NCBI GenBank assembly: GCA_030123525.1
Contig: CP126125.1
Coordinates: 2,542,001-2,606,000 of the forward strand
From: ELB16-189 sp018266435
GTDB taxonomy: Bacteria > Bacteroidota > Bacteroidia > Cytophagales > Cyclobacteriaceae
Direction: 5' to 3'
Length of the DNA stretch: 64,000 nucleotides
The notes beneath the pieces were generated by a model. That model was given only the letters and a program-made list of their open reading frames with translations, had not been told where the DNA came from and ran no database searches. How positions within the stretch are numbered: the stretch's first letter is position 1; the number at the start of each line of letters is the position of its first letter. Of this stretch, positions 24,905 to 33,320 are shown piece after piece. Both the position numbers and the translations under genes were made by a program.

Positions 24905-24989
24905 CCCCTTCAGCGATGAAGGGGAGTCCTTAACCAAATTCCTAACCACTGGCATGGTTGTGCTTGCGGCACAATCTTGAATATTGTGC
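24905..24989. other. Hairpins in the divergent gap, including two mutually exclusive ones
   Basis: Three inverted repeats: CCCCTTCA/TGAAGGGG with a GCGA loop (24905-24924); TTGTGC/GCACAA (24958-24963 with 24969-24974, 5-base loop); GCACAAT/ATTGTGC (24969-24975 with 24983-24989, 7-base loop). The last two share the middle arm, so only one can form in a given RNA molecule. There is no T-run after the third arm. Confidence 0.5.
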
Positions 24990-25017
24990 GGTGAAAAATT
25001 GTAACCATCTTTGAGTG

Positions 25018-25473
25018 ATGAAAGTGCTTTTTGTTTGCCTGGGTAATATTTGCCGCTCACCGTTGGCTGAAGCTATTTTTAATAAAAAAATTAATCATTT
25101 AACCAACCGGGATTTATTTCAAACGGATTCATGTGGAACGGGCAATTACAACGTGGGCGATTTGCCCGATCCGCGTACCGTTAGGGTAGCTTTTAAAAAT
25201 GATGTACCGATTCAACATGTCGCACGGCAACTTTCACGCCAAGACATTGAATACTATGATTTAGTCTTGGTGATGGACCGGCATAACCTGAAATCTACTT
25301 TAAGTTTGGCGGAGCCACATCATCACATGAAAATTAAATTAGTGCGTAGCTATGACCCGCTGGGCCAGGGCGATGTGCCTGACCCGTATTATGGTGATGA
25401 AAAAGATTTTGATGATGTTTTTGAAATTCTGAATCGATCAATAGAAAAATTGGTCGATGAGTTGGCAAGATGA
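25018..25473 (+). CDS. Low-molecular-weight protein-tyrosine phosphatase
   Basis: A 151-residue phosphatase from ATG 25018; GTG 25015 directly before it is an alternative. The P-loop CLGNICRS gives the nucleophile C7 and R13 of CX5R. The general acid is the first Asp of DPYYG near residue 122, after GQGDVP. The middle shows DSCGTGNYNVGDLPDPRTV, typical of this family. It dephosphorylates protein tyrosine or small phosphoesters. No tyrosine kinase is nearby. CATCTTTG ends just 5 bases before the ATG, one mismatch from TAnnTTTG. Confidence 0.93.
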   Translation: MKVLFVCLGNICRSPLAEAIFNKKINHLTNRDLFQTDSCGTGNYNVGDLPDPRTVRVAFKNDVPIQHVARQLSRQDIEYYDLVLVMDRHNLKSTLSLAEPHHHMKIKLVRSYDPLGQGDVPDPYYGDEKDFDDVFEILNRSIEKLVDELAR

Positions 25474-25495
25474 GTTTTTTTATCCATCCAGTTTT

Positions 25496-25780
25496 TTAAC
25501 CCATCCATTGGGCATTCGTTGTGGGGTTATTTAAACCTAAACCACGCCCGCCTTTTGGATGGACAGGCAGCTTGGCAGGCACATAATGCCAATTTAGATC
25601 TTGGTACAACAAAATACTGTTATTAATTACGGCTTGTTGTGAATTAAGCAATGGGCCAATTTCTTTGTTGATAATCGTTGAATCGTTGGGAATTGGGTAT
25701 TTCTGCACAAAAGCAGTCGCCTCTATTTTGTTTATCTTTTTAGCCACAATAAACTCTTTGTGGTTATGGCATTTATCCAC
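25496..25780 (-). CDS. Uncertain small ORF, possibly a gene remnant
   Basis: An open frame for 94 residues, starting MDKCHNHKEFIVAKKINKIE and ending GGRGLGLNNPTTNAQWMG. Composition is compatible with coding, but no family is recognised and no promoter, operon partner or terminator supports it. The Gly-rich, Pro/His-bearing end looks like the end of a longer lost protein. It could equally be chance. Confidence 0.2.
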   Translation of the reverse strand: MDKCHNHKEFIVAKKINKIEATAFVQKYPIPNDSTIINKEIGPLLNSQQAVINNSILLYQDLNWHYVPAKLPVHPKGGRGLGLNNPTTNAQWMG

Positions 25781-25934
25781 TACCTATCGCCCGGATAAAT
25801 GATTACAACAGTTTCGTGTTTTTTTTCTTTTTGCAGAGGCGAAGAGTGTGGATGTAAGTCTTGAAACAGAACTTACGAGAGTGATACCCTCTTGCTGTTC
25901 GGCTTTTCTTGGGTTGCCGCAGGGTTACTGTTGG

Positions 25935-25972
25935 TAATTTAACCTGGCATACATTGATAGCAGGTTAAATTA
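25935..25972. repeat. Perfect 12-base inverted repeat
   Basis: TAATTTAACCTG (25935-25946) and CAGGTTAAATTA (25961-25972) are exact reverse complements separated by 14 bases. There is no T-run after either arm, so it is not a standard terminator. An operator for a dimeric regulator or the mark of a lost element are both possible. The downstream peptidase start is 165 bases away. Confidence 0.6.
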
Positions 25973-26137
25973 TTTCTGAGAAAAACTGAAACACAATAAC
26001 AAACCACACACAACAGGCCATCGTCCCATCTTCTGTTTATTTATAATTAAAAGTGGTTGCCACAGGTGAACTACCCAATAGTTTTTATATTCGCCAGTGA
26101 AGTGTTATTTTGCTTTAAAACATTTAATCACTTGGAT

Positions 26138-27775
26138 ATGAAGCCACTGTTTCTGTATTTCAGTTTATTGCTTGCCTGGTCTGTTCGGGCACAAATTCCT
26201 TCAGACTTAGCTCCGATACTTGATAAAATAAGTCCGGATGCCATCAAGGCGCACATGACTTTTTTGTCAGATGATTTACTGGAAGGGCGTAAGCCCGGCA
26301 CTCGTGGCTTTGCCCTTGCATCAAAATACATGGAATCTCAATTTATTGCACTGGGTCTTTTGCCAGGCAATGGTTCATCGTATATTCAATCCGTACCGCT
26401 GGTGAAAGGTTGGGTGGAAGAAAAAGGATCGGGCTTGACGATAATAGATGGAAATAATAAAGAGGAGATGGTTTTTGGAAAAGATTTTCTTTTATCTCCG
26501 TATTTTCCATTAGAGAACTCAACAGTGAATGCTCCGTTGGTGTTTGTGGGGTTTGGTGTATCGGCTCCTGAATTCAATTATGACGATTATAAAAATATTG
26601 ATGTAAAAGGAAAGATTGTAGTTTATCTTAACGGTGCGCCCAAAACATTTCCGAGCAGTGAGCGTGCTTATTTTTCAACGGGCGATGTAAAATACAACGC
26701 AGCCATCCAGCGAGGTGCCGTGGGTATTATTAGTTTTTCTGTTCCAACAGATAAACGGAATCACTGGCCAGCCACAATCGGCAAAACGAAATTTCCTAGT
26801 TATCGATGGGCAAATGACCAAGGCGTGGTGGCTCATGGCAGGAGTGAATTGAAAGCCATTGCTTCTTTTAATAATGCTTTTGTTGATAAACTTTTTATCC
26901 GTGCCAAAGAAAAACTTGAAACCATTGTTACGTTGGCCGGAGAAGGGAAATCAAAATCCTTTTCGTTAAATATCTCGGCAGCCATACAAGTAAAAACGAA
27001 AACAGAAAAAGTCAACGGATCAAACTTAGTGGGTGTGATCAAAGGAAGTGACCCCGCATTGAGCAATGAGTACATTGTTTATTCTTCACACTTAGATCAC
27101 CTCGGTATTGGCACACCGAAAAAAAATGATTCGATCTACAATGGTGCTCATGATGATGCCTCCGGAAACGGCATCTTGCTGGAGATTGCGAAAGCCTATA
27201 AGTCGCTGCCGGTTGCGCCCAAGCGTTCGATTGCTTTTGCTGTGGTAACCGGTGAAGAACTTGGCCTGCTCGGCTCAGATTATTTTATCAACAACTTACC
27301 GCTTAAAAATGCAAAAGTAGTGGCCAACCTTGCCATTGATATGCCCTTCTTTTTTCACCCGATACTGGACTTTGTACCGTATGGTGCCGACCATTCAAGT
27401 TTGGGCAAGCAAACACAACAAACAGCCCAACTGCTCGGTTTAAAAATCAGCCCTGATCCATTTCCTGAGCAAGTTGTATTTATCCGCAGCGATCATTACA
27501 GTTTCATCAAAAAGGGGATACCTGCTTTGTTTATTAAAAGTGGTTTTATGACGGTTCCCCAAGATACCGTAAATCGTGCTAAATCTGATGTGGGTTGGCG
27601 CAGCACGATCTATCACTCTCCGCAAGATGACATGAGCCAGCCATTTGATTTTAATGCGGCTACCATGCATGTAAAAATTAATTTTCTAACCGGTTATTTT
27701 GCGGCCAACGAACCCAATGCCCCAACCTGGAATGAGGGTGATTTCTTTGGAAAAAAATTCAGCAAGACCAAATAA
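26138..27775 (+). CDS. Secreted M28 family metallopeptidase with PA domain
   Basis: A 545-residue protein from ATG 26138, which directly begins the signal peptide MKPLFLYFSLLLAWSVRAQ; the open frame extends to a TTG at 26057, but that adds 27 unlikely residues. A protease-associated insert is at about 120-260 (FVGFGVSAPEFNYDDYKNIDVKGKIVV). The di-zinc aminopeptidase site reads H (SSHLDHLG), D (NGAHDDASGNG), EE (VTGEELGLLG), D (AIDMPFF) and H (RSDHYSFIKKGIPALF). It is predicted to be periplasmic or secreted and to cleave N-terminal residues or peptides. It is convergent with, and directly abuts, the M48 gene. Confidence 0.9.
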   Translation: MKPLFLYFSLLLAWSVRAQIPSDLAPILDKISPDAIKAHMTFLSDDLLEGRKPGTRGFALASKYMESQFIALGLLPGNGSSYIQSVPLVKGWVEEKGSGLTIIDGNNKEEMVFGKDFLLSPYFPLENSTVNAPLVFVGFGVSAPEFNYDDYKNIDVKGKIVVYLNGAPKTFPSSERAYFSTGDVKYNAAIQRGAVGIISFSVPTDKRNHWPATIGKTKFPSYRWANDQGVVAHGRSELKAIASFNNAFVDKLFIRAKEKLETIVTLAGEGKSKSFSLNISAAIQVKTKTEKVNGSNLVGVIKGSDPALSNEYIVYSSHLDHLGIGTPKKNDSIYNGAHDDASGNGILLEIAKAYKSLPVAPKRSIAFAVVTGEELGLLGSDYFINNLPLKNAKVVANLAIDMPFFFHPILDFVPYGADHSSLGKQTQQTAQLLGLKISPDPFPEQVVFIRSDHYSFIKKGIPALFIKSGFMTVPQDTVNRAKSDVGWRSTIYHSPQDDMSQPFDFNAATMHVKINFLTGYFAANEPNAPTWNEGDFFGKKFSKTK

Positions 27776-29011
27776 TCACGGCCTGGAGTTGAGCGCATGT
27801 AATCGACTCAGCAAGGGTGGATGCGAATAGTGAAAGAACACGTACGCAGGGTGCGGGTATAACTCGGCCAGCGAATCTTCCGAAAGTTTTTTCAGTGCGT
27901 GGGCAAGCGCAACTCCATCGTAAGTTTCTTTGGCATAACGATCGGCCTCGTATTCGTTGCGCCTGCTGTAGAGGCTCATCAGCAATCCGGTTATGCCTGA
28001 AATAGGGCTGAACAAAATAGTGAAAGCAATCAGGTTGAGGTGAATCGCCAGTTGGGTTCCACCCAAAGCCAGTGAAACTTGTTCATTGGAAATTATAAGT
28101 GAAAGAACCCATAATGTGAAAAAAATTTGAATGACCGAAAGCACATAACTAAAAATGATGTGCTTCTTTTTGAAGTGTCCCACTTCATGAGCTAGCACGG
28201 CTACGAGTTCGGGCACGGTATGATTTTCAATCAATGTATCATATAATACAATTTTCTTTTTTCTGCCGACACCGGAAAAGAACGCATTGGCTTTTTTGGA
28301 CCGTTTCGATCCGTCCATCACAAAAATATTATTAAGCGGAAAATTTACCTTTTGAGCAAATGACTCAATAGCGGTTTTCAATTCTCCGTCTTGCAGCGGA
28401 GTGAGTTTGTTGAATAACGGAAGAATCCACGAAGTATAAAATAAATTAGCAAACAGGACGAATCCCGAGGCAATCAGCCCAAACCATATCCAGAAGCCCG
28501 GGCCAATCCGGTTGATCAAATACATCAGTACGGAAAGTAGCAACCCGCCCAGAAGTGCTCCCAGCAGGTACCCTTTCAGTTTATCCGTTATAAAAGTTTT
28601 AACTGAGGTTTTGTTGAATCCGTACTTTTCTTCGATTACGAAAACTGAATACCATTGAAAAGGAATGGTGATCAGATCAGCGGCAAGTGCCAACGAGCTA
28701 AAAAATACCAATGCCAGTGGTATTTCAGATGAAAAATATTTTTGCAGAAAATGATCGAGCCAGCCAAATCCGCCCAATAACATAATGAATGAAAGTACCA
28801 AACCGAAGCCCGATGTGATAAAAGAGAAAATGGTTTGTTCATGATGGTATTCAAGTGAACGGGTGTATTTTTCTTTATCATAAAAAGAAGCCACTTCGTC
28901 TGGAATATCCTTTCGCTGCGAGCGAAGATTTAAAATTTCTAAAACCAGATTGAAAAAGTAGGAGGCTACGGTTATACCAACGATGCACGCTAAAATAGTT
29001 TGTGGCGACAT
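27776..29011 (-). CDS. M48 family membrane metallopeptidase (Ste24/CAAX protease type)
   Basis: An integral membrane zinc protease. ATG 29009-29011 gives 411 residues, the usual length, with MSPQTILACIVGITVASYFFNLVLEILNLRSQRKDIPDEV at the N-terminus; ATG 29044 or an earlier start at 29068 would add an untypical tail. The active site is VAVLAHEVGHFKKKH (HExxH) with the third ligand Glu in RRNEYEADRYA. About six membrane helices surround it. A Ste24-like role in membrane-protein quality control is plausible, since bacteria have no CAAX prenylation. Its stop abuts the convergent M28 stop (27775/27776). Confidence 0.92.
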   Translation of the reverse strand: MSPQTILACIVGITVASYFFNLVLEILNLRSQRKDIPDEVASFYDKEKYTRSLEYHHEQTIFSFITSGFGLVLSFIMLLGGFGWLDHFLQKYFSSEIPLALVFFSSLALAADLITIPFQWYSVFVIEEKYGFNKTSVKTFITDKLKGYLLGALLGGLLLSVLMYLINRIGPGFWIWFGLIASGFVLFANLFYTSWILPLFNKLTPLQDGELKTAIESFAQKVNFPLNNIFVMDGSKRSKKANAFFSGVGRKKKIVLYDTLIENHTVPELVAVLAHEVGHFKKKHIIFSYVLSVIQIFFTLWVLSLIISNEQVSLALGGTQLAIHLNLIAFTILFSPISGITGLLMSLYSRRNEYEADRYAKETYDGVALAHALKKLSEDSLAELYPHPAYVFFHYSHPPLLSRLHALNSRP

Positions 29012-29128
29012 ATTATTTAAAAAAAGTAAAGATAAACCATTCATTGACCCATACCGATCACGCGGCAAAATATTCCTTGCACTTTTATAGTTGAACTTCC
29101 ATATTGCAAAAACCTAAATAAACTGATT

Positions 29129-30439
29129 ATGAAAAAAATACTTCTAGTTCTTTTGACGTTGGGTTCTTTACAATTAACCGCACAAAAAGACAGACAACGC
29201 GAACAAATTAAAATCAAAGTAAGTGAGTTGGAAAAAAAGGTGATTGCCTGGAGACGAGATATTCATGAACATCCTGAACTGGGCAACCGCGAATTTCGCA
29301 CAGCCGAGTTAGTAGCCAAGCATTTGCAGTCACTTGGGTTAGAAGTAAAAACAGGAGTGGGAAAAACCGGGGTGGTGGGATTGCTCAAGGGCAGTTTGCC
29401 CGGCCCGGTCGTAGCGTTACGAGCTGATATGGACGCGCTGCCGGTATATGAAAAAAACGACTTGCCTTTTGCCTCTAAAGTAGAAACAGAATACAATGGC
29501 CAGAAAACCGGAGTGATGCACGCCTGTGGTCACGATACGCACGTAGCCATGCTGATGGGTGTAGCAGAAATTTTAACCTCAATGAAAAAAGAGTTGAAAG
29601 GATCAGTGAAATTTATTTTTCAACCGGCTGAAGAAGGTGCACCCAAAGGTGAAGAAGGCGGAGCAGAACTAATGGTGAAGGAGGGAGTATTAGAGAACCC
29701 AAAAGTTGATGCGGTTTTTGGGCTGCACATCAGCTCGGGCTATGCAGTGGGCACAATTACTTACCGGCCCGGTGGTGAGATGGCCGGAGTAAACGATATG
29801 AAAATTACCGTAACCGGAAAACCTTCGCATGGTGCAGCTCCCTGGATGTCGGTTGACCCTATTGTGGTGTCGGCACAAATTATCAACAGTTTACAAACCG
29901 TAGTGAGCCGTAATGTAAACATCACCGAAAACCCGGCCATTGTTACGGTAGGAGCTATTCACGGAGGAAACCGCGGAAACATTATCCCCGAACAAGTAGA
30001 AATGCTGGGTACCGTAAGAACACTTAGTGCCAATGATGAGAAACTGGTTTTAAAGAGGGTAAATGAGATTGTAACCAAGACTGCCGAAGCAGCCGGGGCG
30101 AGTGTGAAAGTAGAACTGCCTTACAGTTCTCACTATCCGGTAACGTTCAACAATATCGAGCTAACCAATAAGATGCTCCCCTCTTTGCAAAAATCTGCGG
30201 GGGCAAACAATGTCATTGTGATTCCGCCACACACTGGCAGCGAAGACTTTTCGTTTTTTGCTGAAAAAGTGCCGGGCTTATTTTTGTTTTTGGGAGGTAT
30301 GCCCAAGGGGGTGGATCCTAAAAATGCACCTTCACATCACACTCCCGGATTTATGATTGATGAAAGCGGAATGCCGCTGGGCATGATTACACTTTGCAAC
30401 TTGGTGGTGGATTATGCAAACTTGACTACAAAAAAATAA
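29129..30439 (+). CDS. Secreted M20 family amidohydrolase (hippurate/N-acyl-amino-acid hydrolase type)
   Basis: A 436-residue protein with a signal peptide (MKKILLVLLTLGSLQLTAQ). The IAA-amino-acid hydrolase/hippuricase type of M20 is clear: WRRDIHEHPELGNREFRTA, LRADMDALPV, MHACGHDTHVAMLMGVAEIL (metal Cys and His), FQPAEEGAPKGEEGGA (Glu pair), HISSGYAVG and PHTGSEDFSFF. A dimerisation insert with GKPSHGAAPW lies at about 225-330. It is probably periplasmic and hydrolyses N-acyl amino acids. It is a different subfamily from the argE-like gene at 32264-33319. A terminator follows. Confidence 0.9.
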   Translation: MKKILLVLLTLGSLQLTAQKDRQREQIKIKVSELEKKVIAWRRDIHEHPELGNREFRTAELVAKHLQSLGLEVKTGVGKTGVVGLLKGSLPGPVVALRADMDALPVYEKNDLPFASKVETEYNGQKTGVMHACGHDTHVAMLMGVAEILTSMKKELKGSVKFIFQPAEEGAPKGEEGGAELMVKEGVLENPKVDAVFGLHISSGYAVGTITYRPGGEMAGVNDMKITVTGKPSHGAAPWMSVDPIVVSAQIINSLQTVVSRNVNITENPAIVTVGAIHGGNRGNIIPEQVEMLGTVRTLSANDEKLVLKRVNEIVTKTAEAAGASVKVELPYSSHYPVTFNNIELTNKMLPSLQKSAGANNVIVIPPHTGSEDFSFFAEKVPGLFLFLGGMPKGVDPKNAPSHHTPGFMIDESGMPLGMITLCNLVVDYANLTTKK

Positions 30440-30454
30440 ACGGTTATTTATTTT

Positions 30455-30490
30455 AAATCATCACCTCGGCAAAGGGTGATGATTTTTTTT
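30455..30490 (+). terminator. Rho-independent terminator after the M20 gene
   Basis: AAATCATCACC (30455-30465) pairs with GGTGATGATTT (30475-30485), loop of 9 bases, followed by a T-run. The A/T flanks could also serve the convergent argH end. Confidence 0.85.
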
Positions 30491-30503
30491 ATTGATAAAT
30501 AAC

Positions 30504-31841
30504 CTACGAGCTAGCAATCAATTTGTTCTCAGCCTTGTTAGCTTGCTCAAACCTGAAGTCAGAAATGTTTTTTTGAAAAACGGAGGCGATCTCATTCAGA
30601 CAAAGATTACCTATGCTGCCTTCGTGCGTATGATGAATTGTTGTTGAATAGGTAAATTTCCCTTCCTCAATGTCTTTGCCCACCTTTTTGTAAGCCTCAC
30701 GAAAGGGCACTCCTGACAAGACCAGCTTGTTTACCTCTTCCACGCTGAACAGGAATTTGTATTTTTCATCTTCAAGGATATGTTCTTTTACCTGAATAGA
30801 GGAAATCATGAGCGATGTTAATTCAAGACAATCAGTTATTATTTTGAAAGCAGGGAAAAGTTTTTCTTTGAGTAATTGAAAATCACGATGATAGCCCGAG
30901 GGCAAGTTAACGGTCAATAACGCGAGGTCGTGGGGCAGAGCCTGCAGTCCATTGCACTTGGCTCGAATGAGTTCAAAAACATCAGGGTTTTTTTTGTGAG
31001 GCATGATGCTGCTGCCGGTGGTGAGCTCGTCAGGAAAAGAGATGAACCCAAAATTTTGATTGAGAAACAGACACGCATCCATTGAAAGTTTGGAGAGCGT
31101 AGCGGCAACATTAGCCAGAGCCTGAGCCACTATTTTTTCAGTCTTACCTCGCCCCATTTGGGCATAGACTACGTTATAATTTAAGTCATCAAAGCCGAGC
31201 AACTCAGTAGTCATTTTCCGGTTAAGTGGAAATGAAGAGCCATAGCCAGCCCCTGAACCCAGTGGATTTTTATTGACTACCCGGTAGGCAGCCTGCAAGG
31301 AAATCAAATCATCACTCAGGCTTTCGGCATAGGCGCTAAACCATAGCCCAAAGGAAGAAGGCATGGCCAACTGCAAGTGTGTGTAGCCGGGGAGCAACTT
31401 ATTTTTGTGTGCTTCACTTTTGGAAAGAAGGAGATCAAACAGGGTTTTGATACGATGGGTTAGTTGCTCAATTTCATGGCGCAAGAAAAGCTTACTATCT
31501 ACCAGCACCTGATCGTTGCGGCTGCGGCCGCTGTGAATTTTTTTTCCGGTATCGCCCAATTTTTGTGTCAGGAGCAATTCAATCTGCGAATGAACATCTT
31601 CCACCCCGTCTTCAATAACAAAGTTTCCCGCTTGAATGGAGTGGTAAATAGTTTTTAGTTCATTGCTCAATACTCTTAACTCATCTTTTGTCAGTAGGTT
31701 GATGGACTCCAGCATTTGAATGTGAGCCAATGACCCGAGCACATCAAAAGGAGCGAGGTAAAGATCCATTTCCCGATCTTGGCCGGTGGTAAAATCAGTA
31801 ACTGATTTCAATGAGTCGCTGTTTTTTGTCCAAAGTTTCAT
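30504..31841 (-). CDS. argH: Argininosuccinate lyase
   Basis: A 445-residue enzyme, the last step of arginine synthesis (argininosuccinate to arginine and fumarate). ATG 31839-31841 gives MKLWTKNSDSLKSV; an in-frame TTG four codons earlier is less likely. The signature GSSIMPHKKNPDVFELIRAK is complete, as are HSGRSRNDQVLVDSKLFLR and LPGYTHLQLAMPSSFG. It is the last gene of the long leftward arg operon, separated from the argE-like gene by a decayed four-helix-bundle gene (31886-32260). Confidence 0.96.
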   Translation of the reverse strand: MKLWTKNSDSLKSVTDFTTGQDREMDLYLAPFDVLGSLAHIQMLESINLLTKDELRVLSNELKTIYHSIQAGNFVIEDGVEDVHSQIELLLTQKLGDTGKKIHSGRSRNDQVLVDSKLFLRHEIEQLTHRIKTLFDLLLSKSEAHKNKLLPGYTHLQLAMPSSFGLWFSAYAESLSDDLISLQAAYRVVNKNPLGSGAGYGSSFPLNRKMTTELLGFDDLNYNVVYAQMGRGKTEKIVAQALANVAATLSKLSMDACLFLNQNFGFISFPDELTTGSSIMPHKKNPDVFELIRAKCNGLQALPHDLALLTVNLPSGYHRDFQLLKEKLFPAFKIITDCLELTSLMISSIQVKEHILEDEKYKFLFSVEEVNKLVLSGVPFREAYKKVGKDIEEGKFTYSTTIHHTHEGSIGNLCLNEIASVFQKNISDFRFEQANKAENKLIASS

Positions 31842-31885
31842 GAGTGGTTGCAAGTTACATGTTGCTGGTCATAAGTTCATTATTA

Positions 31886-32260
31886 TTAGTTTCGGTTTTC
31901 TTCTACCCACCGGATAAATTTATCCACCTTCTTGCTAAGAATTGAGTACTCCTCAATCAGATGTGTGGAATTTCAGGTTGCTTTGTTGGGTCAGTCGCTA
32001 AAACAAACTTGAAATAATTTGAGATGAATAATAGCCTCATCGCATTCAGCATGACTGTAAAACCCGGTTCTTAATAAAATCGCTTTGTGTCTTCTTCGCC
32101 ATACTTTTCTACAAACCATGAAGTTATTGCTTTAGAAGATTGCCTTAACTGACATACTTCTTTGTATAACTCATGTTGGAAAGATTAAACCTGTTCTGTG
32201 CGTTTCAACAATAAGTTTTTTTGGTTCGAGAAAAAATTTCAAGGCCTCGATAATTCTCAT
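31886..32260 (-). pseudogene. Decayed four-helix-bundle (S23-type) gene inside the arg operon
   Basis: Fragments in successive frames on the minus strand add up to a whole S23/four-helix-bundle protein: MRIIEALKFFLEPKKLIVE..., then HELYKEVCQLRQSSKAITSW and EKYGEEDTKRFY up to a stop, then SHAECDEAIIHLKLFQVCF up to a stop, then LIEEYSILSKKVDKFIRWVEE to the final stop at 31886-31888. The usual blocks LRRSSKSI-xx-IVEGYG and SHxxxDEAIxHL are recognisable. The ATG at 32258-32260 lies 4 bases past the argE-like stop. At least two frameshifts and two in-frame stops make it non-functional. Confidence 0.8.
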
Positions 32261-32263
32261 ATC

Positions 32264-33319
32264 TTATAAATTATCAATGAACTTAATGTATCCATTTATA
32301 CCGTGATTGATTTCTTCCAGATAAATGAACTCATCAGCGCTGTGCGACCTGGCCGAATCACCCGGTCCGAGTTTGATGGAAGGAACAGGAATTAATGCCT
32401 GATCGGAAGTGGTAGGCGAGCCGTACATTTCGATGCCCAGTTTTTTTGCAGCCATTATGAGGGAATGATTTTGATCAACGCCTTTGGGCTTCAACCTCAG
32501 TGAGCGGGGAACCACTTCGCACGAAACATTTTTCTTTATTGTATCCAGCACTTCTTCTAAGGAATACTGATCGGTTATGCGGCAATCAACGGTGAATTTA
32601 CATTCTGAAGGAACCTGATTGTGAGCTTGCCCAGCCTGAATTACTGTGACCGACATTTTTATGTTGCCCAGTGTGGGTGAAATTTTTGGAAACTGAAATG
32701 TTCTGAACCACTCGATGTCTTTCAAGGCTGAATAGATTGCATTCACACCCTCTTCACGGGCTGCGTGCCCGGCTTTGCCACGAGCCGTGCAATCGAGTAC
32801 CATCAATCCTTTTTCAGCTACGGCCATCTTCATCAAGGTGGGTTCACCTACAATGGCGAAATCTATGTGGGGCAATTCTGGCCACACTAATTCAATACCA
32901 TTCATGCCGGATATTTCTTCTTCGGCCGATGCCACAAAAACGAAATTGTATTTTAAGTCAGTTTCACGATAATAATAAAAGTAGGTCATGATCAGTGCTA
33001 CCAGCGGGCCGCCCGCATCGTTGCTCCCTAATCCGAAAATTTTTCCATCAAAAATTTCAGGAAGGAATGGATCGCGCGTGTACGCAGGGTTTGGCTTTAC
33101 CGTGTCGTGGTGTGAGTTGAGTAAAATAGTAGGCTTGGATGGGTCAAAAAATTTGTTTCTCGACCACACGTTGTTGCCTTTGCGTAAATTCTCTACATTA
33201 TAATGGTTGAAAAAATCTTCGATCAGCGAAGCTGTTTTGTTTTCTTCTTTACTCAGGGAAGGGACGCTGATCAGCTGCTGCAGTAATTCCACGGCCAACG
33301 GATATAAATGCTCATTCAT
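32264..33319 (-). CDS. M20 deacylase of the arginine pathway (ArgE-like)
   Basis: A 351-residue cytoplasmic M20 peptidase. The di-zinc site is complete: H (LLNSHHDTVKP), D (LGSNDAGGPLVAL), EE (ASAEEEISG), the following acidic ligand in AIVGEP, and the last His in SARSHSADEF. A dimerisation domain lies at about 175-285 (KAGHAAREEG). Sitting directly after argB in an operon with an N-acyl-ornithine carbamoyltransferase, it most likely removes the acyl group from N-acyl-citrulline (or N-acyl-ornithine). The acyl group, acetyl or succinyl, is inferred only from ArgF'. It begins 1 base past the argB stop. Confidence 0.87.
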   Translation of the reverse strand: MNEHLYPLAVELLQQLISVPSLSKEENKTASLIEDFFNHYNVENLRKGNNVWSRNKFFDPSKPTILLNSHHDTVKPNPAYTRDPFLPEIFDGKIFGLGSNDAGGPLVALIMTYFYYYRETDLKYNFVFVASAEEEISGMNGIELVWPELPHIDFAIVGEPTLMKMAVAEKGLMVLDCTARGKAGHAAREEGVNAIYSALKDIEWFRTFQFPKISPTLGNIKMSVTVIQAGQAHNQVPSECKFTVDCRITDQYSLEEVLDTIKKNVSCEVVPRSLRLKPKGVDQNHSLIMAAKKLGIEMYGSPTTSDQALIPVPSIKLGPGDSARSHSADEFIYLEEINHGINGYIKFIDNL

Positions 33320-33320
33320 G

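Larger units (their letters stand above)
25474..26137. other. 664-base stretch without a confident gene
   Basis: It holds a 94-codon open frame on the minus strand (25496-25780, listed separately), a perfect inverted repeat at 25935-25972, and otherwise sequence with no convincing coding pattern. GTTATTTTGC near 26104-26113 resembles the -7-like element before the gene at 23030 and may serve the M28 peptidase gene that follows. No riboswitch or tRNA is recognised. Confidence 0.5.

Noticed and set aside
26057..26137. Longer N-terminus for the M28 peptidase (TTG 26057)
   Set aside because: It would put 27 residues ahead of a standard signal peptide that starts at ATG 26138.
31854..32263. Plain non-coding spacer between the argE-like gene and argH
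   Set aside because: Three-frame reading reveals ordered four-helix-bundle segments, so it is listed as a pseudogene instead.
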